From positions 104,214-168,213 of the forward strand of contig JAAOXG010000032.1 of NCBI GenBank assembly GCA_013036995.1: 64,000 nt of DNA, in the 5' to 3' direction. The stretch is from Lacrimispora defluvii (GTDB taxonomy: Bacteria > Bacillota > Clostridia > Lachnospirales > Lachnospiraceae). The position numbers and the translations under genes are program-made. The notes below the pieces were generated by a model. It had not been told where the DNA came from and ran no database searches. It worked only from the letters and a program-made list of their open reading frames with translations. Shown here in pieces: positions 31,879-41,165 of this stretch (positions are counted from its first letter, which is position 1; each line of letters opens with the position of its first letter).

Positions 31879-34800
31879 ATGAATACATACAACACTTTAG
31901 GAATCGATATCGGTTCCACAACCGTAAAGATTGCTATCTTAGATCAAAACCAACAGCTATTGTTCGCTGATTACGAGCGGCATTTTGCAAACATACAGGA
32001 AACACTGGCAGGCCTTTTAAAGAAGGCCTATGACCAGTTAGGGCCTATGGATCTTGTTCCGGCCATAACCGGTTCCGGCGGTCTTACTCTGTCCCGTCAT
32101 TTAAAGACACCTTTCGTACAGGAAGTGGTGGCTGTTGCCACCTCATTAAAAGATTATGCCCCGCAGACCGACGTAGCAATCGAGCTTGGCGGAGAGGATG
32201 CTAAAATTATTTATTTTAGCGGTGGCATTGACCAGAGAATGAACGGAATCTGTGCCGGTGGCACGGGATCCTTTATTGACCAGATGGCTGCTCTTTTACA
32301 GACTGATGCCAAGGGTCTCGATGAGTATGCTGCCAATTACAAGGCGATTTATCCAATTGCTGCCCGTTGCGGCGTATTTGCCAAAACAGATATTCAGCCG
32401 CTTATTAATGAAGGAGCTACCAGAGAAGATCTGGCAGCGTCTATTTTTCAGGCAGTCGTTAACCAGACCATCAGCGGCCTGGCATGTGGTAAGCCAATCA
32501 GAGGCAATGTGGCATTTTTAGGAGGACCTCTCCACTTTCTTCCTGAACTTCGGAAAGCGTTTATCCGCACTTTAAATCTCACCGGAGATGCAATTATCGC
32601 TCCTGAACATTCCCATCTTTTTGCTGCCATCGGCGCTGCCATGAACACAGAAGATAAGACGGATGCAAAGATCTCTCTTGAGGATATGATCTCCCGATTG
32701 TCAAATGGTATTCGGATGGAATTTGAAGTAAAGCGAATGGAGCCATTGTTTGCATGTCAGGAAGATTTCGATGCATTTATTAACCGTCACAGCAGTCACT
32801 GTGTGAGAAAGGGAGCGCTGTCTTCCTATCACGGCAAATGCTTCTTAGGAATTGATGCCGGTTCCACTACCACAAAGGTTGCAGTGGTCGGGGAAGACGG
32901 AACCCTGCTTTACAGCTTTTACAGCAGCAACAACGGATCTCCGCTGTCGACTGCCGTCCGCGCAATAAAAGAGATAAAAGAACAGATTTCTGATGACAGC
33001 CAGATTGTATGGTCTTGTTCCACCGGATATGGAGAAGCCTTATTAAAGGCTGCGTTCCTTCTCGATGAGGGAGAAGTTGAGACAATTTCCCATTACTATG
33101 CGGCTGCATTTTTTGAACCGGAAGTGGATTGCATCTTAGACATTGGCGGACAGGATATGAAGTGTATCCGCATAAAGAATAATACGGTAGACAGTGTCCA
33201 GTTAAACGAGGCATGCTCTTCTGGCTGCGGTTCCTTTATTGAAACCTTTGCCAACTCCCTGAATTACAAAGTGGAAGATTTTGCCACTGAGGCTTTATTT
33301 GCAAAAAACCCTACTGATCTTGGAACCAGATGTACTGTTTTTATGAACTCCAATGTGAAACAGGCTCAAAAAGAAGGGGCTGAAGTTTCTGATATTTCTG
33401 CCGGACTTGCGTATTCCGTTATTAAAAACGCATTATTTAAAGTTATTAAAATAACAAGTGCCTCTGATCTTGGAAAACATGTAGTGGTTCAGGGCGGTAC
33501 CTTTTATAACAATGCCGTACTTCGAAGCTTTGAAAAAATTTCCGGCTGTGAGGCAGTAAGACCAGACATTGCCGGAATTATGGGAGCCTTTGGGGCTGCC
33601 TTAATTGCAAGAGAGCGTTATGACCAGTCGGCCAAGACTACAATGCTGGATCTAGACAAAATTCTGGCTCTTCACTATGAGACATCAATGAGCCGGTGCA
33701 AGGGCTGTACCAACAACTGTGTTCTGACCATCAACCGGTTTGACGGCGGACGCCAGTTCATCTCCGGAAACCGCTGCGAGCGGGGACTTGGAAAGGAAAA
33801 AACAAGACGAGAGATTCCAAACCTGTTTGATTACAAAAATCACCGGATGTTTGATTATGAACCGTTAAGCGCCGATTTGGCCACACGGGGAGTTATCGGA
33901 ATTCCACGGGTACTGAACCTTTATGAAAATTACCCCTTCTGGGCTGTATTTTTCCATACCTTAAAGTTCCGTACCATACTGTCCCCACAATCCACCAGGA
34001 AGATCTATGAACTGGGTATTGAATCTATCCCCAGTGAATCCGAGTGTTATCCGGCAAAGATCGCCCACGGTCATGTGGAATGGCTCATTAAGCAGGGAAT
34101 AAAAACTATTTTTTACCCCTGTATTCCATACGAACGAAATGAAAGTCCCGATGCAGGCAATCATTTTAACTGCCCCATTGTAACCTCCTACGCAGAAAAT
34201 ATTAAGAATAACGTAGAAGGAATTAAAACAGAATCCATAAGATTCTTAAATCCGTTTATGGCTTTCACCAATGAAGAAGTCTTAACGAAACGCTTAACAG
34301 AGGTCTTTACCAAAGAATTTAACATTCCTGCATCGGAAGTTGCTGACGCTTCCCATAAGGCCTGGACAGAGCTCATGGCTTCCCGCACAGATATGGAGAA
34401 AAAAGGGGAAGAAACCTTACAGTGGTTAAAAGAAAATAACAGGCACGGAATCGTACTGGCCGGCCGGCCTTACCATATTGATCCGGAAATTAATCACGGA
34501 ATTCCGGAACTGATTACCTCTTATGGTTTTGCAGTGCTGACCGAGGATTCCATCTCCCATCTTGCTGACATTGAACGCCCTCTGGTTGTAACAGACCAGT
34601 GGATGTACCACACCCGGCTTTACCGGGCTGCCAGTCTGGTGAAAAAAGAGAACAACTTAGACTTAATTCAGCTTAATTCCTTTGGATGCGGTCTGGATGC
34701 CGTCACTACAGATCAGGTTAATGATATCCTGACCGGTTCCGGCAAAATTTATACAGTATTGAAAATAGACGAGGTTAACAACTTAGGAGCTGCCAGAATT

Positions 34801-36144
34801 CGTGTCCGCTCTCTCATTGCCGCCTTAAAGGTACGTGACAAGCGTCACTTCGAGCACAAAGTGGTTTCCAGCGCCTATAACAGAGTGATGTTTACCAGGG
34901 AGATGAAGCAGGAATATACCATCCTTTGTCCTCAGATGTCTCCTCTGCATTTTGACCTGTTACAGCCCGCTATCCGGGCATTCGGCTATCGCGTGGAAGT
35001 TCTGCAGAACGATAACCGCTCTGCCATTGATACAGGCCTAAAATACGTAAATAACGATGCCTGCTATCCTTCTCTGATTGTAGTGGGACAGATCATGGAG
35101 GCACTGCTTTCCGGCAAATATGATTTAGACAGAACTGCTGTGTTTATGAGCCAGACAGGCGGAGGCTGCCGTGCTTCCAACTACATCGGTTTTGTCCGCA
35201 GAGCCCTTGATAAGTCTGGGATGAGTCAGGTGCCTGTGATTTCTGTCAACGCAGGAAACATGGAATCCAATCCCGGCTTTACCATCTCACTGCCACTGTT
35301 AACAAAAGCCATGCAGGCAGTGGTATACGGAGATATATTTATGAGGGTGCTGTACGCCACCCGGCCATATGAGAAAATACCCGGTTCAGCCAACTCCCTC
35401 CATGAAAGATGGAAAGAACGCTGCATTGTATCTCTCTCAAAGAAGTCCGCTGACATGATGGAGTTTTCCCGTAACATTAAGGGCATCATCAGAGATTTTG
35501 ACAATCTGCCAAGAAACTCTGTGAAAAAACCAAAGGTTGGTATCGTAGGTGAGATTCTTGTAAAGTTTTCCCCACTTGCCAATAACCGGATCGTAGAGCT
35601 ATTGGAAGCAGAAGGCGCTGAAGCTGTTATGCCTGATTTAATGGACTTTTTACTGTACTGCTTTTATAACACAAACTTTAAGGCAGATTTCCTTGGAGGG
35701 AAAAAATCCACTGCATTCATAGCCAATATGGGGATCTCGCTTTTGGAATTCTTCCGTAAGACTGCCAAACGGGAACTGGAAAAGAGTAAAAACTTTACTG
35801 CTCCGGCTCATATCGGAAACCTTGCTAATATGGCAAATGACTTTGTTTCCATCGGCAATCAGACCGGAGAAGGCTGGTTCTTAACCGGAGAGATGCTGGA
35901 ACTGATCCATACCGGTACCAATAATATTGTGTGCACCCAGCCATTTGGCTGCCTCCCCAATCATATTGTGGGAAAAGGCGTAATCAAGGAGTTAAGAAAA
36001 GCATATCCTGACTCCAACATCATCGCAGTGGATTACGATCCCGGTGCCAGTGAAGTAAATCAGTTAAACCGGATTAAACTTATGCTTTCAACAGCACAGA
36101 AAAATCTTCTAAAAGAACAAAATCAAACAACCGGACAGGAATAA
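31879..36144 (+). CDS. Large 2-hydroxyacyl-CoA dehydratase activase-like fusion protein
   Basis: From ATG 31879 the protein has 1421 aa (a GTG at 31825 would add 18). It contains two consecutive BadF/HgdC-type ASKHA ATPase domains ([16 protein letters not shown] at about 7; [17 protein letters not shown] at about 322) with the cysteine motifs [10 protein letters not shown] and [10 protein letters not shown] that bind the bridging 4Fe-4S cluster. A CxxC...C cluster (CKGCTNNC) follows near 606, then the DUF2229 domain (from about 665) and a C-terminal HgdB-like dehydratase-subunit-type region. Family activases drive ATP-dependent low-potential electron transfer. No partner dehydratase lies nearby; activator and acceptor seem fused. 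The true substrate is unknown. Confidence 0.85.
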   Translation: MNTYNTLGIDIGSTTVKIAILDQNQQLLFADYERHFANIQETLAGLLKKAYDQLGPMDLVPAITGSGGLTLSRHLKTPFVQEVVAVATSLKDYAPQTDVAIELGGEDAKIIYFSGGIDQRMNGICAGGTGSFIDQMAALLQTDAKGLDEYAANYKAIYPIAARCGVFAKTDIQPLINEGATREDLAASIFQAVVNQTISGLACGKPIRGNVAFLGGPLHFLPELRKAFIRTLNLTGDAIIAPEHSHLFAAIGAAMNTEDKTDAKISLEDMISRLSNGIRMEFEVKRMEPLFACQEDFDAFINRHSSHCVRKGALSSYHGKCFLGIDAGSTTTKVAVVGEDGTLLYSFYSSNNGSPLSTAVRAIKEIKEQISDDSQIVWSCSTGYGEALLKAAFLLDEGEVETISHYYAAAFFEPEVDCILDIGGQDMKCIRIKNNTVDSVQLNEACSSGCGSFIETFANSLNYKVEDFATEALFAKNPTDLGTRCTVFMNSNVKQAQKEGAEVSDISAGLAYSVIKNALFKVIKITSASDLGKHVVVQGGTFYNNAVLRSFEKISGCEAVRPDIAGIMGAFGAALIARERYDQSAKTTMLDLDKILALHYETSMSRCKGCTNNCVLTINRFDGGRQFISGNRCERGLGKEKTRREIPNLFDYKNHRMFDYEPLSADLATRGVIGIPRVLNLYENYPFWAVFFHTLKFRTILSPQSTRKIYELGIESIPSESECYPAKIAHGHVEWLIKQGIKTIFYPCIPYERNESPDAGNHFNCPIVTSYAENIKNNVEGIKTESIRFLNPFMAFTNEEVLTKRLTEVFTKEFNIPASEVADASHKAWTELMASRTDMEKKGEETLQWLKENNRHGIVLAGRPYHIDPEINHGIPELITSYGFAVLTEDSISHLADIERPLVVTDQWMYHTRLYRAASLVKKENNLDLIQLNSFGCGLDAVTTDQVNDILTGSGKIYTVLKIDEVNNLGAARIRVRSLIAALKVRDKRHFEHKVVSSAYNRVMFTREMKQEYTILCPQMSPLHFDLLQPAIRAFGYRVEVLQNDNRSAIDTGLKYVNNDACYPSLIVVGQIMEALLSGKYDLDRTAVFMSQTGGGCRASNYIGFVRRALDKSGMSQVPVISVNAGNMESNPGFTISLPLLTKAMQAVVYGDIFMRVLYATRPYEKIPGSANSLHERWKERCIVSLSKKSADMMEFSRNIKGIIRDFDNLPRNSVKKPKVGIVGEILVKFSPLANNRIVELLEAEGAEAVMPDLMDFLLYCFYNTNFKADFLGGKKSTAFIANMGISLLEFFRKTAKRELEKSKNFTAPAHIGNLANMANDFVSIGNQTGEGWFLTGEMLELIHTGTNNIVCTQPFGCLPNHIVGKGVIKELRKAYPDSNIIAVDYDPGASEVNQLNRIKLMLSTAQKNLLKEQNQTTGQE

Positions 36145-36159
36145 TGTTCCGCTGATAGA

Positions 36160-36198
36160 AAAATACCGGAAACCTGAGAAAATGGTTTCCGGTATTTT
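36160..36198. terminator. Bidirectional terminator between convergent genes
   Basis: Perfect 15-bp stem AAAATACCGGAAACC (36160-36174) with GGTTTCCGGTATTTT (36184-36198). It serves the activase-like gene (plus) and abuts the stop of the DUF6179 gene (minus). Confidence 0.9.
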
Positions 36199-37056
36199 TT
36201 AATTATTTCCCACTGCCAGCATCGCCTGAAAGCAGTTATAGTTTAACCCGTGCTGTAATTCGAAGCTGAAATTTCTCACGTCTTCTTTTAAATAGTTCCC
36301 CAGCTCTTCATTTCCTTCATAAGCAAAATCCATGAGTTCATCGATGTATTTCTTTAATTGTTCCTCCAGCTCTTCTCTGGACTTTCCACGGATGAAAAGC
36401 TTAAGACGTTCCATCTCAACTGGGGAATATCCATTTAAATCAATGCTTTTTCCTGCAATCCGGCAGCCTAAAACATTCCTTATCACAATCGATGCCAGAT
36501 TAATGATCAGTTCTCCGTAATCACCGGAATAGGCATTCAGCACATGCATGATATAGTCTGCAGGCAGTTTCTGTAAAAAACTTTGCTCCAGACTGGCACT
36601 TCTTACATACACTTCCATCAGATCCGCACCGCACCGGGGTTCTAAGGAAACCAGGACAGGATAATCAAGGGTAAGAATATGGTTCATGGGGTGAAAGCGT
36701 GTATCATAATACAGGAAAAATTCCGGCATCCCCTTTTGAAAGGTATCATAACAGCACCGATTGCCGTAAAATTGAAACTCTTTCATCATAAGGTTATATT
36801 CCTGTTGGATTTTTTTAACCTTTTCAATGAGTATCTCATATCCCTGCCTGTAGGCGGTATCTGCGGATACAGTGGAGTGTGCTGTAACCAGATCCCTTAA
36901 GCCAGCTGCTGTATTTTCATATTCTTCTATGCAATAAATTACGGCTCCCATCAGCTGTCTTGCCTTATCATAAGAGACTGACGTACTTTCATTGCTTGTA
37001 TACCGGGCAGCAAGCATTGCCACTACAGGCATTAACTCCTCCTGGCTATATTTCAT
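36199..37056 (-). CDS. DUF6179 domain protein, function unknown
   Basis: Of three tandem ATGs (37062, 37059, 37056) the last has the best spacing to GAAGAGG, giving 285 aa; the frame continues upstream inside the neighbouring gene. It is a soluble, mostly helical protein with no signal peptide or membrane helix, and no catalytic motif that I can name. I believe it is the family catalogued as DUF6179, usually found next to DUF6323, as here. It overlaps the upstream gene by 11 nt, so translational coupling and a shared role are likely. Confidence 0.75.
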   Translation of the reverse strand: MKYSQEELMPVVAMLAARYTSNESTSVSYDKARQLMGAVIYCIEEYENTAAGLRDLVTAHSTVSADTAYRQGYEILIEKVKKIQQEYNLMMKEFQFYGNRCCYDTFQKGMPEFFLYYDTRFHPMNHILTLDYPVLVSLEPRCGADLMEVYVRSASLEQSFLQKLPADYIMHVLNAYSGDYGELIINLASIVIRNVLGCRIAGKSIDLNGYSPVEMERLKLFIRGKSREELEEQLKKYIDELMDFAYEGNEELGNYLKEDVRNFSFELQHGLNYNCFQAMLAVGNN

Positions 37057-37507
37057 CATCATCCTCTTCCCAGTTATCTTGGAAACCAAATCTGGCTTTC
37101 CGTGCAAAGCCCTCCAGAGCGGTATCTTCCAGGTAATCCACAGATCCCTGACAGGGACCGTCAAACTGTTCCTTCATGAATTCAATCAGCTCATCATCCG
37201 GTATTTCATCCAGGGTATCATTTTTATACGAATAAAATATTTCCTGCAGCCGTCCAAGGGTATCCGTGTAGTTATCCTGATAAATATACGGGGAATCACA
37301 AAAGGCAAAAATAAGCTTTGGAAGAATTCCTTCTCCAAATTCCACCCTTTCCTGCTTTTTTAAAATATTTGTTCTCTCTTTTAAAAGCAGTGCAGCATCT
37401 CCCTCTGATAATTTGAGACCGAACCTTCCGGTATATTCGTTTGCAGCATTTAATCTTGCAAGCGAAGCGTTGTCCTCTTTGTTCACCAGCCATTTTTCAT
37501 TGTCCAT
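37046..37507 (-). CDS. DUF6323 family protein, function unknown
   Basis: ATG 37507 is preferred (AAAGGAG 7 nt upstream), giving 153 aa. It is an acidic, soluble protein with the conserved-looking stretch FCDSPYIYQDNYTDTLGRL followed by EIPDDELIEFM, and it ends in an Asp/Glu run. I believe this is DUF6323, the standing partner of DUF6179. No enzymatic motif is visible. It is the first gene of a two-gene unit. The aspartate-rich tail coding region contains the ribosome binding site of the next gene. Confidence 0.72.
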   Translation of the reverse strand: MDNEKWLVNKEDNASLARLNAANEYTGRFGLKLSEGDAALLLKERTNILKKQERVEFGEGILPKLIFAFCDSPYIYQDNYTDTLGRLQEIFYSYKNDTLDEIPDDELIEFMKEQFDGPCQGSVDYLEDTALEGFARKARFGFQDNWEEDDDEI

Positions 37508-37621
37508 AATCATACTCCTTTCTGATAAAACCACAGTTTACGCCTGTTTCAGGGAAATTACAAGACTTGAAAAAAAGTCATTTTTGTGGTATTATATTAC
37601 CATCAGATCAAGTGAATATTC

Positions 37622-37912
37622 TTATTTTACAGGAAATTTTATTTTCATCACATAGTAGCTGTCATGGTTTATCACTTCACATATTCCACCCATTTTATCC
37701 ATCATAGAAATTTTGGCAAACTCTCCTCTTGTTACAATTCCCGTATTATTTGTCAATTCCATAATTCCAGTCAGATTTACTACTTTATCACGCATACTAA
37801 AATCAGATGAACTTATATTGGCAGATGCAATTACCGGATTAAATCCTGAAATCACGGCAGTTACAGTCAAAAAGCTACCTACGTTACGATACCAGCCATT
37901 TTTAATACCCAT
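37622..37912 (-). CDS. Small exported protein with partial SLH-like motif
   Basis: A 96-aa protein with a probable signal peptide (NVGSFLTVTAVISGFNPVIASA, cleavage near 31). The mature part has one S-layer-homology-like piece, DKVVNLTGIMELTNNTGIVTRGEFAKI, ending in the SLH TRxEFA signature; a full SLH domain would be about 55 aa and usually tripled. It may be a truncated surface protein or a small genuine one. GAAAGGAG... in the upstream region supports translation. It stands alone, divergent from capA. Confidence 0.6.
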   Translation of the reverse strand: MGIKNGWYRNVGSFLTVTAVISGFNPVIASANISSSDFSMRDKVVNLTGIMELTNNTGIVTRGEFAKISMMDKMGGICEVINHDSYYVMKIKFPVK

Positions 37913-38074
37913 ATGACATTTCTCTCCTTTTTTATTTGATACGTTTATTATGAGCAGTAAATCTTAATGGTTTCTAAATGGCTTCTGAATAAATCTAAAA
38001 TGATTTCCTTTGTCTATCTTTCTGCCAGGCAATCTGGTAAAATAACAGCAGAGAAATAAAAACAGGAGTAAATC

Positions 38075-39439
38075 ATGAAACGACATCAAATAGTTATTCT
38101 GCCTGCTATTCTTCTGCTGCTTGCAGGTTGTGCAAGATCTGCCGTCCTTTCCTCTCCCTCCGTCCAGGTGCCAGAAGAAAATGAGACCTCTTACCCTTCA
38201 CGCATCGAAACCCCTGCTGCCTCTGACCAGGTAACTGTGAAAAAGGACAGGCTTCCGGAAGGAATCAGCGAAGATTTCATGGCTTTTATTAAATCCACAT
38301 ATGGAACCAGTATCTATGACAGACTCATAACCTCATTTGAATCAGACTCTGATGGAGGCAGACTCTGGCATGAACTGACCGGAAACTCACTTCTTGTTTT
38401 AAAAGATCTTTATTCCGGGATACTTAACAGCCCTGACGCAGCACGTTCCCACAATATCTGGCTGAAAGAATCGTCTGATCCCAATCAGGTGGTGTTATCC
38501 TTTGCCGGAGATATCAGTTTTGCAGACGGATATGCCAATATGTCAGCATATTATGCAAGGGGTGGTATTGATTCCTGCATTCTGACAAATGTAAGAGCAC
38601 GGATGGCTTCCGCTGATATTATGATGATTAACAATGAATTCAGCTATAGCAGGAGGGGAAAACCACTGCCAGGAAAAGCCTTTACATTCCGGGCAGATCC
38701 TTCCATGGTACAAAATCTGCACTCTCTGTCCGTGGATCTGGTATCTCTGGCAAATAATCATGTTTACGATTACGGGGCAGATGCCCTTATGGATACTCTT
38801 GACACATTATCCGGTGCCGGGATTCCCTATGCCGGTGCTGGAAGAAATATAGAGGAAGCAAAAGAACCCGTCTATTTTATATCCGGGGGCATGAAAATCT
38901 CCTATGTCTGCGCCACTCAGATTGAACGTTCCACCCGATTTACAAAAGAAGCAGGTCCTGACAGTCCGGGGGTTTTAAGAACAGATAATCCTGATCTGTA
39001 TTTAGGTGCTGTAGAAACAGCAAAGGAAAACAGTGACTTTGTAGTGGTGTTTATCCATTGGGGAACAGAAGGATCCAATTACTATGGAGAGGACCAGCAA
39101 AATCTGGCCCGTCAGCTCATTGACCATGGTGCAGGACTAATCATTGGCTGCCACCCCCATGTCCTTCAGGGAATTGAGTATTACAAGGGCGTTCCCATTG
39201 TGTACAGTCTGGGTAACTTCTGGTTCAACAGCAGAACAATTTCTACCGGACTTGCAGAAGCTACGGTCACTCCAAACGGTCTTAAAAAACTTCAGTTTAT
39301 CCCATGTATTCAGGAAAATTGCAGCACTGATCTGGTTGTTTCCCCCCATGAAAAGCAGAAATCCTTCCAGTATATGGAACAGCTCTCTTCCACGATTACC
39401 ATAGATACTGAGGGACTGATTCATCCTCTTCCAGAATAA
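38075..39439 (+). CDS. CapA family lipoprotein (poly-gamma-glutamate synthesis protein-like)
   Basis: A 454-aa lipoprotein with signal peptide and lipobox LLAGC (Cys19), a Ser/Glu linker, a helical region (about 65-130) and a calcineurin-like CapA/PGA_cap metallophosphatase-type domain (about 140-430). Metal-site motifs are LSFAGDISF, SLANNHVYDYG, VFIHWGTE and GCHPHVLQGIEYY followed by SLGNFWFN. CapA homologues act in polyglutamate capsule export or envelope metabolism; without capB/capC nearby the role is open. It is anchored on the outer face of the membrane. Confidence 0.88.
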   Translation: MKRHQIVILPAILLLLAGCARSAVLSSPSVQVPEENETSYPSRIETPAASDQVTVKKDRLPEGISEDFMAFIKSTYGTSIYDRLITSFESDSDGGRLWHELTGNSLLVLKDLYSGILNSPDAARSHNIWLKESSDPNQVVLSFAGDISFADGYANMSAYYARGGIDSCILTNVRARMASADIMMINNEFSYSRRGKPLPGKAFTFRADPSMVQNLHSLSVDLVSLANNHVYDYGADALMDTLDTLSGAGIPYAGAGRNIEEAKEPVYFISGGMKISYVCATQIERSTRFTKEAGPDSPGVLRTDNPDLYLGAVETAKENSDFVVVFIHWGTEGSNYYGEDQQNLARQLIDHGAGLIIGCHPHVLQGIEYYKGVPIVYSLGNFWFNSRTISTGLAEATVTPNGLKKLQFIPCIQENCSTDLVVSPHEKQKSFQYMEQLSSTITIDTEGLIHPLPE

Positions 39440-39545
39440 GGTAAGATTACAATTCTATTAACAAATCGCCATTTTCTTACGTATTCTTACGCCTTTTTAA
39501 CTTCCCTTGACCTTGTACTTACTCCATGGTTTAAAGTCTCCCTAT

Positions 39546-39664
39546 CAGCCGATACGAGCTGAATAAGCCCGATAAACGGGCGGAGAAATGAACACCCTGG
39601 CAGGAGATACAAACACCCTGGGGGTATCCCTATAAGCCCAAAAACCATGGGCGGGAGAGATGAA
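39546..39664 (+). promoter_or_regulatory. Structured leader of the wall-binding-repeat gene
   Basis: Three small hairpins occur in series: CAGC/GCTG (39546-39561), GCCCG-ATAAA-CGGGC (39567-39581) and GCCCA...TGGGC (39636-39652). The latter two are each followed by GGAGARATGAA (39582-39592 and 39654-39664), and ACACCCTGG occurs twice between them. The second copy runs into the ribosome binding site. I could not match it to a known riboswitch. Confidence 0.5.
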
Positions 39665-39676
39665 AGGAGAATTATT

Positions 39677-41098
39677 ATGAAGAAACAGAAACTGAAATGG
39701 CTGATTCCCTGCGCTGCAGCGATTTTTACCATAGGTGCCTCCATGACATCCTTTGCAGCACAAGGTTGGTCCGAAGAAAACGGCAGCTGGGTCTACTATG
39801 ACAAAAGCGGTGATATGACTACAGAAGCCTGGAGAAAATCAGGAGATAACTGGTACTACTTAGATTCTGATGGACAGCTTGCTACAAACCAGATCATTGA
39901 AACAGACGGAAATTTCTATTATGTAAACTCTGTAGGTGCTATGGTTACTGACGAATGGAGAGAGGTTGCTTCTGACAGTGACGACGAAGATGCGGCAGAT
40001 ACCGACTGGTACTATTTTGGCAGCAACGGTAAAGCCTATAAGGCATCTGCCAGCGGTAAAACTAATTTTAAATCAATAAAAATTGCAAATGGAGAAACTC
40101 ACTCCTACGCATTCGATACAGAAGGAAAGATGCTGTACGGCTGGCTTGATGATGCTTCTACCCGTGTTACTGGGGAGGATGCATGGAAAGAGGGCGTATA
40201 TTACTGTGGCTCATCTACTGACGGTGCCCGCGCTGATGGCTGGAAATCCATCGAAGTGGAAGACGATACAGATAAGGATGACAATTTCAATGGTTCTTAC
40301 TGGTTCTACTTTGGTTCAAACGGTAAAAAGACCACTGATACAACCAAAACCATTAACGGTAAAAAATATCGTTTTAATGAATACGGTGCTGCAAAATACG
40401 ACTGGTACGAGGTTACTCCTGCTTCTACATCCACAGCTAGTTCTTCTAACCAGTTTTATAATCTTCCGGAAGAATGCTGGCAGGCAAAGGGCTGGTTCAA
40501 GGCAGTTCCAAGCGAAGAACTTGATGCAAAAGCTCATGAAGATGATACCCAGTACTGGTTCTATGCAAACAGTGACGGCAATCTTGTAAAGAGCCAGATC
40601 AAAACCATTGACGGCATCCGATATGCATTCAATGAAATGGGCGAAATGCTTCACGGACTTTATAAGCTTAACGTAACTGGAAATGTGATTGATTCCTATG
40701 ATGAAATCGAGACAGAAAGCGAGCTTCCTGCAGTAGATGATACAGGTCTGGTTTACTACTTTGGAAATTCACCAAAGGAAGGCGCTATGGCTACAGGCAA
40801 AACTACCATTGATTTAGATGGAGAAACCTATACCTTCAACTTCCGCAAATCCGGAAGCAACAAGGGCGCAGGTTACAACGGCATCACTGATGACAGCATT
40901 TACATCCAGGGTCGTCTTTTAAAAGCTGATAAAGATGAGAAATATAAAGTAGTTGAATTCAACGGCAAAGAATACTTAATCAGCACATCTGGTAAGCTTG
41001 CAAAGAATAAAACTAATGTAAAAGACGGTGATGAGAAATATTACAGCACCAACAGTGACGGAACAATCAAAGCATCCGGTTACGATAAATTAAAATAA
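39677..41098 (+). CDS. Secreted cell-wall-binding repeat protein
   Basis: ATG 39677 follows AAAGGAG by 7 nt, giving 473 aa. A signal peptide (1-28, cleaved after TSFAA) leads into tandem choline-binding-type (CW_binding_1) repeats along the whole protein: GWSEENGSWVYYDKSGD, NWYYLDSDGQLATNQ, NFYYVNSVGAMVTDEW and so on, with aromatic pairs every 20 or so residues. No catalytic domain is present, so it is a pure wall-binding protein, perhaps structural or an adhesin. Asp/Ser-rich inserts separate some repeats. It is preceded by a structured leader and followed by a strong terminator. Confidence 0.88.
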   Translation: MKKQKLKWLIPCAAAIFTIGASMTSFAAQGWSEENGSWVYYDKSGDMTTEAWRKSGDNWYYLDSDGQLATNQIIETDGNFYYVNSVGAMVTDEWREVASDSDDEDAADTDWYYFGSNGKAYKASASGKTNFKSIKIANGETHSYAFDTEGKMLYGWLDDASTRVTGEDAWKEGVYYCGSSTDGARADGWKSIEVEDDTDKDDNFNGSYWFYFGSNGKKTTDTTKTINGKKYRFNEYGAAKYDWYEVTPASTSTASSSNQFYNLPEECWQAKGWFKAVPSEELDAKAHEDDTQYWFYANSDGNLVKSQIKTIDGIRYAFNEMGEMLHGLYKLNVTGNVIDSYDEIETESELPAVDDTGLVYYFGNSPKEGAMATGKTTIDLDGETYTFNFRKSGSNKGAGYNGITDDSIYIQGRLLKADKDEKYKVVEFNGKEYLISTSGKLAKNKTNVKDGDEKYYSTNSDGTIKASGYDKLK

Positions 41099-41110
41099 TC
41101 ACTTAATAAC

Positions 41111-41157
41111 AGGAACGGCTGCACAGAATGGATTCTCCATCTTGTGCAGCCGTTCCT
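41111..41157. terminator. Terminator after the wall-binding gene, bidirectional
   Basis: Perfect 15-bp stem AGGAACGGCTGCACA (41111-41125) with TGTGCAGCCGTTCCT (41143-41157) between two convergent genes. Confidence 0.88.
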
Positions 41158-41165
41158 TAATATTA

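Noticed and set aside
39532..39555. Sigma-D-like promoter (TAAAGTCT and GCCGATAC) before the wall-binding gene
   Set aside because: The spacing between the elements is 12 nt instead of about 15, and the -10-like part lies in a hairpin of the leader.
39700..41090. Tandem DNA repeats or CRISPR-like array
   Set aside because: The periodicity is that of degenerate CW_binding protein repeats in one open frame, not identical direct repeats with spacers.
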